This document shows positions 21,847 to 31,305 of a stretch of 64,000 nt of DNA, one piece after another; the first letter of the stretch is position 1, and each line of letters begins with the position of its first letter. Both the position numbers and the translations under genes were made by a program. The DNA is taken from the NCBI GenBank assembly GCA_018826295.1, contig JAHJZX010000038.1, forward strand, positions 1 to 64,000, written 5' to 3'. The DNA comes from Gammaproteobacteria bacterium. GTDB lineage: Bacteria; Pseudomonadota; Gammaproteobacteria; Enterobacterales; Alteromonadaceae. Below the pieces are notes generated by a model. That model was not told the DNA's origin. It ran no database searches and worked only from the letters and a program-made list of their open reading frames with translations.

Positions 21847-23024
21847 CCGGCGTTATGCCGTTTGCGCCGCTGTAGCATGCGGCTAAACAGCCACAGCATT
21901 GCCAGCAACCAACAGCACGCCAGGGGCACCAACATAAAGGCCTGCGCTATGCCAGCGTGCTGCGCCCAGATGCCGGTGGCCAGGCCAGCAAACTGAAACC
22001 CTATTGACGTGCCGATACTGGCCAGCCCCGACAGCAGCGGGCCATTGTCGGCATCCAGGTCCATAGCCGTTGCTAACATCAGCGGAAATAAACCACCAAT
22101 ACCCAGGCCCAGCGCCAGATTGCCCAGCACCACCGGCAGATACGCCTGGGTTGTAATCAACAGCACAGCGCCAAACAAAGCACAGCCGGCCAGCAACAGC
22201 ATTAACTGCCCCGGCTGCAGCCAGCGCAGCAAAAGCGCAAAGCCCAACCGGCTTACTACCATGCCGCCGGTAAACCAGGCCAGCAACAAACGGGCCGATT
22301 CCGCCGGGTAGCCCAGGCCATCTACGGCGTAACTGACAAACCAGTTACCCTGGCCCCACTCCGCCGCACCATAACCTATCATCACCAGCAACATAATAAA
22401 AAACAGCGGCTGACGCAGCACCGCGACATAAGACAAACTTTGGCCGCCAGTGCTGCGCCCGGGCGTAAGTACCGGCCGTTGTTGCGCGACATACCAGCTG
22501 TATAGCCCCACCAACAATAAGCATAAGGCGATGATCCGCACCGGCCAGCGCCAGTCGTCCAGCCACCAGTACAGCATCACCACCCATAATGGCGCGGTTA
22601 AGGTACCCAGGCTAAACATAAAATCCATTAAGCCCATCATGGCAGCGCGTTTAGTGACATACAGCCGCGCTATCAGGGTATGGCCGATGGTAAACATGAT
22701 TGAGTAGATCAGGCCAACCAGCAATATCAGTGGTAGCAGTAATTGCCAGCTATGCACCAGCGACAACAACAGCAGTAGCAGGGTTTCACTGATCGCCAAC
22801 AGTGCGAATAAGCGCAAAAAATGAAACTTCTGCACATATTTACCACCGAGAATGGCACCGACAATAGTGCCGGCAGACATCAGGCTAAAAAAGACGCCGC
22901 TGATAGTCGGTGCCATCTGCAGGCTTTTCGCCATATCCGGCAACAACATGCCCCAGAGAATTATCAGGTTACCGAGTAAGAAAAAACCGCTGAAAATCAC
23001 CGTGGTTGGCTGTAAGCGCGACAT
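21843..23024 (-). CDS. Major facilitator superfamily transporter (393 aa)
   Basis: Twelve hydrophobic segments run through the protein. The loop after helix 2 (GAILGGKYVQKFHFLRLFAL) is a loose form of the MFS loop 2-3 motif. There is no linker or extra domain. It resembles sugar or metabolite MFS carriers, but the substrate cannot be predicted. It lies 50 bases downstream of the omega-amidase start side, on the same strand as the methionine aminotransferase block, so a link to sulfur metabolite traffic is possible but unproven. Confidence 0.85.
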   Translation of the reverse strand: MSRLQPTTVIFSGFFLLGNLIILWGMLLPDMAKSLQMAPTISGVFFSLMSAGTIVGAILGGKYVQKFHFLRLFALLAISETLLLLLLSLVHSWQLLLPLILLVGLIYSIMFTIGHTLIARLYVTKRAAMMGLMDFMFSLGTLTAPLWVVMLYWWLDDWRWPVRIIALCLLLVGLYSWYVAQQRPVLTPGRSTGGQSLSYVAVLRQPLFFIMLLVMIGYGAAEWGQGNWFVSYAVDGLGYPAESARLLLAWFTGGMVVSRLGFALLLRWLQPGQLMLLLAGCALFGAVLLITTQAYLPVVLGNLALGLGIGGLFPLMLATAMDLDADNGPLLSGLASIGTSIGFQFAGLATGIWAQHAGIAQAFMLVPLACCWLLAMLWLFSRMLQRRKRHNAG

Positions 23025-23074
23025 GGCCGCTCCTTGTTATACCGCTAGGCTAACCATCTGGGGCTGAGAAAAGA

Positions 23075-23851
23075 TTAGTCGAGCTGAAACCGATCGGCAT
23101 CCAGATAAGCCGGAAAGTTTTGCCGGTACTGCGCCAGCTGCGCATAGTCTAACGTAGCGCACAGCACACCGGCTTGCTTTGGTGCCAATTCTGCGACAGC
23201 CTGACCAGTATAATCGACAACCATACTGTCACCGCTGTAATCCACGCCGTTACCGTCACGGCCAACCCGGTTGCAGCCCAGCACAAAGGCCTGATTTTCT
23301 ATCGCCCGCGCCTGCAATAACGTGCACCAGGCATGGCTGCGGGCCGCCGGCCAGTTGGCAACGTACAGCGCGATATCATAGTCATTACGGTTGCGGCTAA
23401 ATACCGGAAAACGCAGGTCGTAGCATACCTGCAGCAGAATACGCCAGTCACGATAAGCTACCACTACCCGCTCGGCCCCGGCCTGATAGGCCTGATGCTC
23501 CCCGGCCATGCGAAACAAATGCTTTTTGTCGTAATAACTGACACTGCCATCCGGCGTAACAAAATAACAGCGGTTAACGCAGCCGCTGTCGATACGGGTA
23601 GCTACCGAGCCACACAAGGCTGCGCCACACAATGTTGCCTGCTGCTTTAGCCATGCCAGCGTCTCACCTTCCACCTCAGCTATAGCAGCACTTTGCATTG
23701 AAAAACCGCTGCTAAGCATTTCCGGCAGTACAATTAAATCGGCCTTAACCTGCTGCAGCTGCGCCGCCAGCTGATTGCGATTAGCCGGCGCGTCCTGCCA
23801 TACCAGTTCGGTTTGCAGCAAGGCTACCTTAAGCGGCTTTACAACTGACAT
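23075..23851 (-). CDS. Omega-amidase of the nitrilase superfamily, YafV/MtnU type (258 aa)
   Basis: The Glu-Lys-Cys triad is visible: LPEMLSSGFS, YDKKHLF and LQVCYDLRFPVF. The family hydrolyses 2-oxoglutaramate to 2-oxoglutarate, removing the by-product when glutamine is the amino donor for 4-methylthio-2-oxobutyrate. The neighbouring aminotransferase (overlap 13 bases) and the mtnBCD genes make that role very likely here. MSVVKPLKVALLQ at 23851 is taken as the start, because the preceding in-frame residues belong to the end of the aminotransferase gene region. Confidence 0.9.
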   Translation of the reverse strand: MSVVKPLKVALLQTELVWQDAPANRNQLAAQLQQVKADLIVLPEMLSSGFSMQSAAIAEVEGETLAWLKQQATLCGAALCGSVATRIDSGCVNRCYFVTPDGSVSYYDKKHLFRMAGEHQAYQAGAERVVVAYRDWRILLQVCYDLRFPVFSRNRNDYDIALYVANWPAARSHAWCTLLQARAIENQAFVLGCNRVGRDGNGVDYSGDSMVVDYTGQAVAELAPKQAGVLCATLDYAQLAQYRQNFPAYLDADRFQLD

Positions 23852-24984
23852 AACGCCTCCGCAGCCGCTTGCAAGGTACTGTGTTGCTTGGCAAAACAAA
23901 AGCGGATAATACGGCTGTGCGGTGGTGTCTGGTAAAACACCGACAGCGGTATCGCCGCCACTTTGTGTTCAATGGTCAGCCAGCGGCAAAAGGCGACGTC
24001 ATCCAAAGCGCTGATGGCACTGTAATCGGCCAATTGAAAATAAGTGCCCTGACAGGGCAACAACCTAAAGCGGCTGCTGGCCAGCAGTGTGGCGAAGCTA
24101 TCGCGTTTTTGCTGATAAAAATCGGCCAGGCCCTGCACCTGCCCGCTCTGCTTAGCCAACATATCGGCAATAGCATACTGCGCCGGCGTAAAGCTGGAAA
24201 ACGTAACGTACTGGTGGATTTTGCGAAACTCACTGCTAAGCTCTGCCGGTGCCACACAGTAACCTAACTTCCAACCGGTAACGTGAAAGGTTTTACCAAA
24301 AGACGACACGATAAAGCTGCGCTGCGCCAAAGCCGTAAAGTTATTGGCGCTTAGCCTAGGCGCACCGTCGAACACCATATGCTCGTATACTTCGTCACTG
24401 ATACAGTACAAATTATGTTGCAGCACCAGCTGCTGCAGCGCCAGCCAGTCGGCCTGGCTAAACACCATACCGGTCGGGTTATGCGGGCTGTTCACTATTA
24501 TCAATTTAGTGCACGGCGTAATAGCCGCAGCAACCTGCTGCCAGTTTACCCGGTAGTCCGGCGCATGTAGCGCTATATGCACAGCTGTGCCGCCATTTAA
24601 CGCTATGGCCGGGGCATAACTGTCGTAGGCGGGATCAAAAATAATCACCTCATCCCCCACCGACACCAGCGCGCTAATTGCCACCAGCAACGCCTCTGTA
24701 GCACCGCTGGTTACCGTAACCTCCTGCTGCGGACACACATTACGGCTATAACAGCGCTGGATCAGCGCAGCAATTTGCTCACGTAACGGCGCAATACCAG
24801 GCATAGGCGCATACTGGTTCAGGCCTTGCGCACTGTAATCTGCCAGCGCTGAAATGAGCTGCGCACTGGCAGCAAAATCCGGAAAACCCTGAGATAAATT
24901 AATCGCTTGCTGTTCTGCTGCCAGTTGCGACATCTGGCTGAAGATAGTAGTACCAAGCTGCGGCAGTTTGCTTTTGAATGTCAT
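23839..24984 (-). CDS. Methionine/glutamine-dependent aminotransferase, YbdL/MtnE-like (381 aa)
   Basis: This is a fold-type I class I/II aminotransferase. INLSQGFPDF, SGATEALLVAISAL, NSPHNPTGMVFS and the PLP-lysine segment SSFGKTFHVTGWKLGY are in the expected order. YbdL-type enzymes use 4-methylthio-2-oxobutyrate, the last intermediate of methionine salvage, and make methionine. It is divergent from mtnBCD across a 106-base gap holding MetJ-like boxes, and overlaps the omega-amidase gene downstream. Together they would complete salvage using glutamine as donor. Confidence 0.92.
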   Translation of the reverse strand: MTFKSKLPQLGTTIFSQMSQLAAEQQAINLSQGFPDFAASAQLISALADYSAQGLNQYAPMPGIAPLREQIAALIQRCYSRNVCPQQEVTVTSGATEALLVAISALVSVGDEVIIFDPAYDSYAPAIALNGGTAVHIALHAPDYRVNWQQVAAAITPCTKLIIVNSPHNPTGMVFSQADWLALQQLVLQHNLYCISDEVYEHMVFDGAPRLSANNFTALAQRSFIVSSFGKTFHVTGWKLGYCVAPAELSSEFRKIHQYVTFSSFTPAQYAIADMLAKQSGQVQGLADFYQQKRDSFATLLASSRFRLLPCQGTYFQLADYSAISALDDVAFCRWLTIEHKVAAIPLSVFYQTPPHSRIIRFCFAKQHSTLQAAAEALCQL

Positions 24985-25045
24985 AACGGCAAGAAAAAGT
25001 TGCTAAAACCGGTCTGAATGCTATCATTTAGCCCGTTTTATGTAT

Positions 25046-25069
25046 AGACATCTAAACGTTCAAACGTAT
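25046..25069. promoter_or_regulatory. MetJ-like operator between aminotransferase gene and mtnB
   Basis: Three adjacent octamers resemble the met box AGACGTCT: AGACATCT (7 of 8 matches), AAACGTTC (5 of 8) and AAACGTAT (6 of 8), in perfect 8-bp register as MetJ requires. They end 21 bases before the mtnB ATG and lie in the divergent gap, so both transcripts could be repressed when SAM is plentiful. That MetJ is encoded elsewhere in the genome is assumed. Confidence 0.75.
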
Positions 25070-25090
25070 AGCAACCAGGTTTACATCATT

Positions 25091-25723
25091 ATGAATAATA
25101 CTGCCCAACTGCATCAGCTTAATCCAAATGCCATCGCCTTATGTGCGCTGGGGCGTTGGATCGCCAACCGGCATTGGGTACCGGCCACCGGCGGCAATTT
25201 TTCTATCCGAAGCGGCGAGCACAGCGCGCTGGTAACCGCCTCCGGTAAAGACAAAGGCGAGCTGAGCCCGCAAGATTTACTGCCGGTTAGCTGGCAAGAC
25301 GGCAGCTTAAGCTGCCCCGGCACGCCATCAGCGGAAACCGCGCTACATGCGCAGCTGTATCAGCTGGACCCTGCGATTAAAGCCGTACTGCATACCCACT
25401 CGGTACAGGCGACGGTCTTCTCGCGGCTGTTTAACGAACAACGTTATGTGTTTCATGGCTATGAAATGCAAAAAGCTATTAGCGGCAATAGCAGCCACGA
25501 CGCCCCCTGCCCACTGGCGTTGTTTGACAATACGCAGGATATACCTGTACTAGCCGCTCAGGTGGCGCAGCGCTGGCAACAGCAGCCACTAAATTGGGGC
25601 TTACTGGTACGCGGCCATGGCCTTTACGTGTGGGGCCGTAGCCTGGATGAAGCAAAAAGGCATTTAGAAGGCTGGGAGTTTCTTATAAACTGCGAGCTTG
25701 AAAGGTTAAAACTAACAAGGTAA
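25091..25723 (+). CDS. mtnB: Methylthioribulose-1-phosphate dehydratase MtnB (210 aa)
   Basis: MtnB is a class II aldolase-fold zinc enzyme that dehydrates 5-methylthioribulose-1-phosphate. Key segments are the phosphate-binding ATGGNFSIR and TASGKDKGEL, SAETALHAQLY, the metal-binding HTHSVQATVF and the later RGHGLYVWG. The ATG at 25091 is preferred: the in-frame codons upstream run through the MetJ-like operator and are not protein-like. It is first in mtnB-mtnC-mtnD, with only three bases to mtnC. Confidence 0.95.
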   Translation: MNNTAQLHQLNPNAIALCALGRWIANRHWVPATGGNFSIRSGEHSALVTASGKDKGELSPQDLLPVSWQDGSLSCPGTPSAETALHAQLYQLDPAIKAVLHTHSVQATVFSRLFNEQRYVFHGYEMQKAISGNSSHDAPCPLALFDNTQDIPVLAAQVAQRWQQQPLNWGLLVRGHGLYVWGRSLDEAKRHLEGWEFLINCELERLKLTR

Positions 25724-25726
25724 ACC

Positions 25727-26410
25727 GTGAAGTACTCTGCCATTATCACCGACATTGAAGGCACTACCAGCCGTATCAGCTTTGTCACAGAGATATTGTT
25801 TCCTTACGCTGCAGCTCAGTTGCCAGCCTTTATTCAGGCTAATGCGGATAAGCCCGCAGTGGCTGAGCAGCTGAATGCTTGTCGCAGCCTGATGCAACAA
25901 GCCGACGCCAGTATTGCAGCCATCAGCGCTCAGTTGCTGCAGTGGATAGCTACAGATCAGAAAATTACGCCGCTAAAAGCCCTGCAGGGCATGGTGTGGC
26001 AGCACGGCTATCAGAGTGGCGCTTTTAAAGGCCATGTCTATGCCGACGTGCATGCCGCACTTAGCCGCTGGCAGCAACTGGGCGTTAAGCTGTATGTTTA
26101 TAGCTCCGGCTCAGTGCAGGCACAGCAGTTGCTGTTTCAATACAGTGACTTTGGCGATATGACGCCGCTGTTTAGCGGTTATTTTGATACCCGCATTGGC
26201 GCCAAACGCGAGCTATCCTCTTATGCTGCTATTTTGCAGCAACTGCAGTTGCCACCAAAACAGGTGCTGTTTTTATCCGATGTGGTGGCTGAACTAGACG
26301 CTGCTACGCAACTGGGCATTGCCACTATGCAACTGATCCGCGACGGCCAGGCAGCCAGTGGCCATGCTATAGCGCATAACTTTACTGAAGTCATGGAGCA
26401 AACTGAATGA
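25727..26410 (+). CDS. mtnC: Enolase-phosphatase MtnC (227 aa)
   Basis: This HAD-family enzyme enolises and dephosphorylates diketomethylthiopentyl-1-phosphate to acireductone. The motif ITDIEGTTSRISFV is the MtnC-specific form of the HAD Dx(D/E)GT nucleophile site. YSSGSVQAQQLLF (motif II) and FLSDVVAELDAA (motif IV) follow. Its start is a GTG with an AAGG ribosome site. Its 3' end overlaps mtnD by 4 bases (ATGA). Confidence 0.96.
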   Translation: MKYSAIITDIEGTTSRISFVTEILFPYAAAQLPAFIQANADKPAVAEQLNACRSLMQQADASIAAISAQLLQWIATDQKITPLKALQGMVWQHGYQSGAFKGHVYADVHAALSRWQQLGVKLYVYSSGSVQAQQLLFQYSDFGDMTPLFSGYFDTRIGAKRELSSYAAILQQLQLPPKQVLFLSDVVAELDAATQLGIATMQLIRDGQAASGHAIAHNFTEVMEQTE

Positions 26411-26949
26411 GCCAGCTAACGGTATTTGTCAGTGATAACCCGGCGCAGCCGCTGCTACACACCAGTGACAGCAGCGAAATTCAGCGCCAGCTGAATAATG
26501 CCGGTGTACGCTTTGAGCAATGGCAGGCAAGCGCAACCATTAATGCCGATAGCAGCGCCGAACAAATACAAGCCGCCTATGCCGCTGACATCGCCAAGCT
26601 GCAAGCTGAAGGTGGCTATGTTACCGTGGACGTAATTTCATTAAGCAGCCATCACCCGGATAAAGTGGCACTGCGGCAAAAATTCCTCGCCGAGCATACC
26701 CACAGCGAAGATGAAGTACGGTTTTTTGTCCGAGGCCAGGGCTTATTTTGCCTGCATATTAATGGCAAGGTGTATCAGGTACTGTGTCAGCAGAATGATT
26801 TGATCAGCGTACCAGCCGGTACCACACATTGGTTTGATATGGGCAGCGAACCGGAGTTTACCGCTATACGCTTATTTAATAACCCACAAGGCTGGGTGGC
26901 AAACTTTACCGGCAGCGATATCGCCGGGCGTTTTCCGCTTTTGCCCTGA
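26407..26949 (+). CDS. mtnD: Acireductone dioxygenase MtnD (180 aa)
   Basis: This cupin dioxygenase converts acireductone to 4-methylthio-2-oxobutyrate and formate (iron form), or to an off-pathway product (nickel form). The metal ligands lie in EHTHSEDEVRFF and VPAGTTHWFDMG. The length is typical. It is the last gene of mtnBCD and is followed by a strong hairpin without a U-tract. Confidence 0.97.
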   Translation: MSQLTVFVSDNPAQPLLHTSDSSEIQRQLNNAGVRFEQWQASATINADSSAEQIQAAYAADIAKLQAEGGYVTVDVISLSSHHPDKVALRQKFLAEHTHSEDEVRFFVRGQGLFCLHINGKVYQVLCQQNDLISVPAGTTHWFDMGSEPEFTAIRLFNNPQGWVANFTGSDIAGRFPLLP

Positions 26950-26976
26950 TTTAATCGCCAGGTTGCACCATTAACG

Positions 26977-27009
26977 TGCAGCTTTAGCCGCTAACAGCGG
27001 CTGGCTGCA
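26977..27009 (+). other. Large hairpin after mtnD
   Basis: AGCCGC (26986-26991) pairs with GCGGCT (26997-27002) around TAACA. An outer stem, TGCAGC (26977-26982) with GCTGCA (27004-27009), extends it past a TTT bulge. No T-run follows, so it may protect the mRNA 3' end or support factor-dependent termination rather than act as an intrinsic terminator. Confidence 0.55.
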
Positions 27010-27134
27010 GCTTAAAGTAAATAATTATCAATAAATTAGTAGCAGCGCTTGCGCTGGTACTGCAATTGCTTATCCTTGTCATATTCTGCTGTCATACTAA
27101 TGCAGCATGCGTTTAGCACCAGAGCTGATTAACT

Positions 27135-28025
27135 ATGTTACCACTACATACACCAATGCGCGGCTTGCGTTGTTTTTGTGTCGCCGCTGAGTGTTTAAGT
27201 TTTAAAGAAACCGCCAGACAGCTGTATTTAACGCCGTCGGCGGTTAGCCACCAGATCAAGCAACTGGAAGAAAACCTTAATTTGGCCCTGTTTGAACGTA
27301 AAACCCGGGCCGTGGTGCTAACTGAAGCCGGTAAGCGCTTTTATCAGGCCATAGCACCACTGATGGAACAACTGGCTGCCACTATTGCAGATTTAAGCCA
27401 GACCGAGCGCATGCTGGCAGTCAGTATTTCAATGCCGGAATTCTTTGCCAGCGAGCTGTTTGTACCGCGGCTGATTGGCTGGTCTGAGCAATACCCTAAC
27501 ATTAACCTGACGCTGGAAACGGTAAAATCTCGCCGTGACAGCCCCAAATATACTGACTTGTCGATAGTATTGTCCGGTAAAAGGCCAGAGCAAAAGCAGG
27601 TGTATGATCTGTTTCCAATCAGCTATGTGCCAGCCTGTAATACCCAGCAATACCAAAAATGGCACAGCAAGGGCTACCGTATTCTGGAAAAAGTGCCGCT
27701 GATCCTGCACCAGGCCAGACCGCACGCCTGGCACCAATGGGCCGAGCACGTCGGCTATCATGATTTCGCCCCCAAACAGATTATTCAGCTCGACAGCATG
27801 TTTAGCGTGGCGCGCGCAGCCCAGCAAGGCTTAGGTGTGGCGTTAATTCCGCTGCCTATCAGTGCCGGCTGGTTTAGCAACGGCAGCCTGCAGCGCTTGT
27901 TTGAACAGGAGTTACTCAGCCGGGACCGTTATTACCTGGTGCGGCACGATGACGATCCAAACCGGCATGAAATACAACTGCTAATAGACTGGGTGCTGCA
28001 AAGCTTTCATCTGAACACAGCATAG
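27135..28025 (+). CDS. LysR-type transcriptional regulator, GcvA-like (296 aa)
   Basis: The winged helix-turn-helix is at about residues 10-65 (LSFKETARQLYLTPSAVSHQIKQLEENL), followed by a linker helix and a periplasmic-binding-like effector domain. Residues near the N-terminus (TPMRGLRCFCVAAECLSF) resemble the GcvA subgroup. It lies after the mtnBCD block but behind its own gap and ends at a strong terminator. Regulation of the mtn genes or of the convergent S9 peptidase gene is possible but not shown by the sequence. Confidence 0.9.
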   Translation: MLPLHTPMRGLRCFCVAAECLSFKETARQLYLTPSAVSHQIKQLEENLNLALFERKTRAVVLTEAGKRFYQAIAPLMEQLAATIADLSQTERMLAVSISMPEFFASELFVPRLIGWSEQYPNINLTLETVKSRRDSPKYTDLSIVLSGKRPEQKQVYDLFPISYVPACNTQQYQKWHSKGYRILEKVPLILHQARPHAWHQWAEHVGYHDFAPKQIIQLDSMFSVARAAQQGLGVALIPLPISAGWFSNGSLQRLFEQELLSRDRYYLVRHDDDPNRHEIQLLIDWVLQSFHLNTA

Positions 28026-28041
28026 CAGCAGCCCTGAGCAA

Positions 28042-28080
28042 CACCCGGGTGGCTTGTGTCCGCCAGCCGGGTGCCGTTTT
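28042..28080 (+). terminator. Terminator after the LysR gene
   Basis: CACCCGGGTGGC (28042-28053) pairs with GCCAGCCGGGTG (28062-28073) with one mismatch, followed by CCGTTTT. The opposite strand has no U-tract, so it serves the plus-strand gene. Confidence 0.75.
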
Positions 28081-28084
28081 AACG

Positions 28085-30508
28085 CTAGTCTGCAGCCGGG
28101 CTGGTTTCTGCGTTCTTCACAAACTCATCCAGCCAGGCTACGGTTTCCCATAGCATATGCAATACTGACTCGCGCGCACGGTAGCCATGCGACTCCAGCG
28201 GCAGCATTACCAGCCGGGTAGTGCCTCCCAAACCTTTCACCGCCTGATACAAACGCTCACTTTGCAGCGGGAAGGTACCGGCGTTATTGTCATCCGTACC
28301 ATGAATTAACAACAACGGCGTGGTAATTTTATCGGCATGGAAAAACGGCGACATTTGGGTATACAGGGCTGTGTCGTCCCACAAGGTGCGCTGCTCGCGC
28401 TGAAAACCAAACGGCGTTAAGCTGCGATTGTAAGCTCCGCTTCTGGCAATACCGGCTTTAAATAACTTGGTATGTGCCAGCAGGTTGGCCGTCATAAAGG
28501 CACCGTAAGAATGGCCGCCTACCGCCACCCGGTTGGCATCGGTCACACCGCGCGTCACACCGGCAGCAATGGCGGCTTCGGCGTTCATCACCAACTGCTG
28601 GATAAAGCTGTCATTCGGCTCATTTTCACCCTCACCGACTATTGGCATGGTAGCGTTGTCCAGCACCGCATAGCCCTGGGTCGCCAAAAACTGCGGCGTC
28701 CAATAGCGGATAAAATTAAAGCGGTAGGGTGAATCACTCACCTGGCCTGCCGCTGCGGCACTTCTGAATTCACGCGGATAAGCCCAAATCATCGTAGGCA
28801 GCGGGCCATCGCGTTCAGCTTGATAACCGGCAGGTAGCAACAGCGTAGCCGACATCGGCACACCGTCAGCACGCTGATAGGTGATCAGCTCGCGGCTGAT
28901 ACCTTTAGTTTGCGGTAACGGATGCGCTGTCTGTGTTAAAGCGGTTAACTTGCCGCTTTGCAGGTTACGCAGGTAGAAGTCTGGCGGCGTGTCGGCCGCC
29001 TCGCGCTGGGTAAGCAACTGGCCATCCGGTAGCAAGGTGTAGGCGTATTCATAGAACGGTGCTTCCGAGCGCCATAAACGCTGGGTTTCGCCGTTGGCTA
29101 AGTTCATTTTATCGATAAAAGGCCGGTTGCCTTCTTTTGACGCGCCAACGGCGGTCAGGTAAATACTGCCCTGCTCTAACCGCAACAGGCGCTGGCCATT
29201 TTTTGCCACAGTGGTCAGCGGCGAGCCGGGGTCATTGTAGCGATCTTCCGACGAGCGCTGCCACAGCAGCCGCGCTTGCGTAGCAGGTGCTACATGCCAG
29301 ACTTTCTCTACCCTGTCCTGCCACCAGCGCTCCCATACCAACAAAGTACCGTCGGCAGCGGCCAGCAAACGCGAGAATCGAAAGTTAAAGTCGAGCAGTT
29401 TTTCCGGTGCTGTGGTAAAAGGCGCAGCCAGTTGGTACAAGCTGTCACGTACATCAGCCTGTTGTGCCGGATCGCCACCATCGGCGGCTTCAGCCCAGTA
29501 CAGGGTTGCCGGCACATCTGGCCGCCAGCTAATACTGCGCCGGCCGGTTGGTACAGCGTCAAAGGCCACTGGTAGGTTATCGGCTACCGGTTGCTGCGCT
29601 ACCTGATATTGCAATTTGCCTTTGTTGTCCCACACCTCGGTGGTGTAGGCAAAGCGTGACACCGGTACGGCGTAAGAAAATGGCTGCTCGATGCGGTCAA
29701 TCAGCAACAGCCGGTTATCCGGCGACAGCTCAACGCCGCGCAGCAACTGCGGCTTACCAATTAAACTGGTTTTTCCTTTTAAGCTAATTTGCACCAGCTG
29801 GCTGGTAAAGTAATAACTAAACAGGGCTTCGTCATCTTTGTTTTTTAACAAGTCCTGATATGTACGGGCCGGTGCAGTGCGGCCGCGCGCCTCGGTTACT
29901 ACCGGCCCGGTTGGCACTTTGGCAGCTACAGGTTCAGCGCCACGTTTAGCCGGTACAGTAAGTGCGTACACACTTTTACTATCGGCACTCCATTGTAAGG
30001 CGGCGCCCCAGATTGCATTTAGCTTAACGTTTGACCAGCGGCTGGCTTTTGCCTTAGCAATATCAATGCGCCATAAACTGGCTTGCTGCTCATCCAGCTG
30101 AATAAACGCCAGGTAGCGGCTATCCGGTGACCAGGTTAGGTTAACGGCTTTTAATGTCTTCGGTAAACCGCTGATTGGCTGTGCCTTTGCGGTTGCCAGC
30201 TGGATCAGGGTTAAATCAGCGATATAACGCGGTAACGCCGGGCTGCTGTTCGCCGGATTGAAGCGCACACCAGCCAGACGGTATTCTGGTGCGGCTAAGT
30301 CGGCCAAAGGCGGCAACGCCGGATAAGCCAGACTTAACATCGTCTTGCCATCCGGGCTTAAGCTGGCCCCGGGAGTCGGTGCGGCATCTACTATATCGAC
30401 AATTTCCTGCGCTGGTTGCTGATAGCTAATATCAACGGCGGTGCTGTGCACATCGCCGGCCTGGCACAGCGCAAAGCCCAGCAACACCAATATGACAAGT
30501 TTTTTCAT
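28085..30508 (-). CDS. Exported S9-family serine peptidase, glutamyl-peptidase-like (807 aa)
   Basis: A signal peptide (about residues 1-22) is followed by a beta-propeller-like region and a C-terminal alpha/beta-hydrolase domain. The catalytic serine is in GGHSYGAFM, the aspartate in HGTDDNNAGTF and the histidine in LPLESHGYRARES. The propeller-to-hydrolase junction and WAYPREFRSAA resemble the S9D glutamyl endopeptidase group. It probably degrades peptides in the periplasm or outside the cell, in keeping with the DUF885 lipoprotein and the TonB receptors in the window. It is convergent with the LysR gene. Confidence 0.9.
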   Translation of the reverse strand: MKKLVILVLLGFALCQAGDVHSTAVDISYQQPAQEIVDIVDAAPTPGASLSPDGKTMLSLAYPALPPLADLAAPEYRLAGVRFNPANSSPALPRYIADLTLIQLATAKAQPISGLPKTLKAVNLTWSPDSRYLAFIQLDEQQASLWRIDIAKAKASRWSNVKLNAIWGAALQWSADSKSVYALTVPAKRGAEPVAAKVPTGPVVTEARGRTAPARTYQDLLKNKDDEALFSYYFTSQLVQISLKGKTSLIGKPQLLRGVELSPDNRLLLIDRIEQPFSYAVPVSRFAYTTEVWDNKGKLQYQVAQQPVADNLPVAFDAVPTGRRSISWRPDVPATLYWAEAADGGDPAQQADVRDSLYQLAAPFTTAPEKLLDFNFRFSRLLAAADGTLLVWERWWQDRVEKVWHVAPATQARLLWQRSSEDRYNDPGSPLTTVAKNGQRLLRLEQGSIYLTAVGASKEGNRPFIDKMNLANGETQRLWRSEAPFYEYAYTLLPDGQLLTQREAADTPPDFYLRNLQSGKLTALTQTAHPLPQTKGISRELITYQRADGVPMSATLLLPAGYQAERDGPLPTMIWAYPREFRSAAAAGQVSDSPYRFNFIRYWTPQFLATQGYAVLDNATMPIVGEGENEPNDSFIQQLVMNAEAAIAAGVTRGVTDANRVAVGGHSYGAFMTANLLAHTKLFKAGIARSGAYNRSLTPFGFQREQRTLWDDTALYTQMSPFFHADKITTPLLLIHGTDDNNAGTFPLQSERLYQAVKGLGGTTRLVMLPLESHGYRARESVLHMLWETVAWLDEFVKNAETSPAAD

Positions 30509-30780
30509 CAGTTTAATTCCTTGTTAAACAACCCCTGTTTTTAGCATAACCTGGCACCGGTTGTAACCTGCCAGTACGACCATTACACGAAAAACCACGC
30601 TTACAAGTCGTTCTATCTGCTGAATAATATTGCAGCCTTATCCAGTCCGGCCCCTACGAGTGAATTTTTCTCACTTATCAGGTGTTTTTTTATCGTTTGT
30701 CAGTTTTAGTGCTTTTGCTCAGAATTACTCCTGCAAACACTAGCGCGTTTGCCTTAACCGGAAAATTGGAGCGACACATT

Positions 30781-31305
30781 ATGCAAGCGAGATCATTAAA
30801 ATTAGGCAGTACTTTAGCGTTGATGCTGATGGCCTCAGGTTCATTTCTCGCCTCGGCCAGTACCAACGGCTATAAAATGGTATTAATTGAAGATACACCG
30901 GGTGCGGCAGCCTTACAGGCCGGCCAGTTTGACCAGGGTATCAGCGAAACGTTAAACAGCAGTGTTGAAGTAGATAACTTCTCACGCCAGATGAGCCTGT
31001 GCGTTGGCTTTACTAAAAGCGGCCAGCTGCAGCAAGCAGCAACAGCCTGTGATAATGCAGTAACCGCGGCGCAGCAGTTTCACCATGTCAGCAGTGGCGA
31101 AAAGCGCGAAATGCGTGCTTACGCTCTGACCAACCGCGGCGTGCTGCAGTTGTTACAAAACAACAACCTGGCCGCTTTGGCTGACTTTAAACGCGCCGCC
31201 GAGTTAAGCCGCAGCGACGTAAGCGTGCACAACCTGCAGCGGTTAGAAGTAGCACTGAACAAAGCCAGCAACGGCCTTGACGTTGCCATGGTATCAGCAG
31301 AGTAA
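30781..31305 (+). CDS. Small exported TPR-like protein (174 aa)
   Basis: The ATG at 30781 is used because GGAG lies about 11 bases before it and a normal signal peptide (LGSTLALMLMASGSFLASAS) follows. The mature part has two to three TPR-like helical pairs, the clearest being ALTNRGVLQLLQNNNLAALADFKRA split over residues 115-140. Two Cys in LCVGF and ACDNAV may form a disulfide. This type of small periplasmic TPR protein is common in Alteromonadales, with no firm function known to me. Its stop codon lies in CAGAGTAA, a string repeated in the hairpins downstream. Confidence 0.8.
   Translation: MQARSLKLGSTLALMLMASGSFLASASTNGYKMVLIEDTPGAAALQAGQFDQGISETLNSSVEVDNFSRQMSLCVGFTKSGQLQQAATACDNAVTAAQQFHHVSSGEKREMRAYALTNRGVLQLLQNNNLAALADFKRAAELSRSDVSVHNLQRLEVALNKASNGLDVAMVSAE

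Noticed and set aside
24985-25090. SAM riboswitch upstream of mtnB
   Set aside because: The 106-base divergent gap is too short for a SAM-I fold, and the tandem met boxes explain regulation better.
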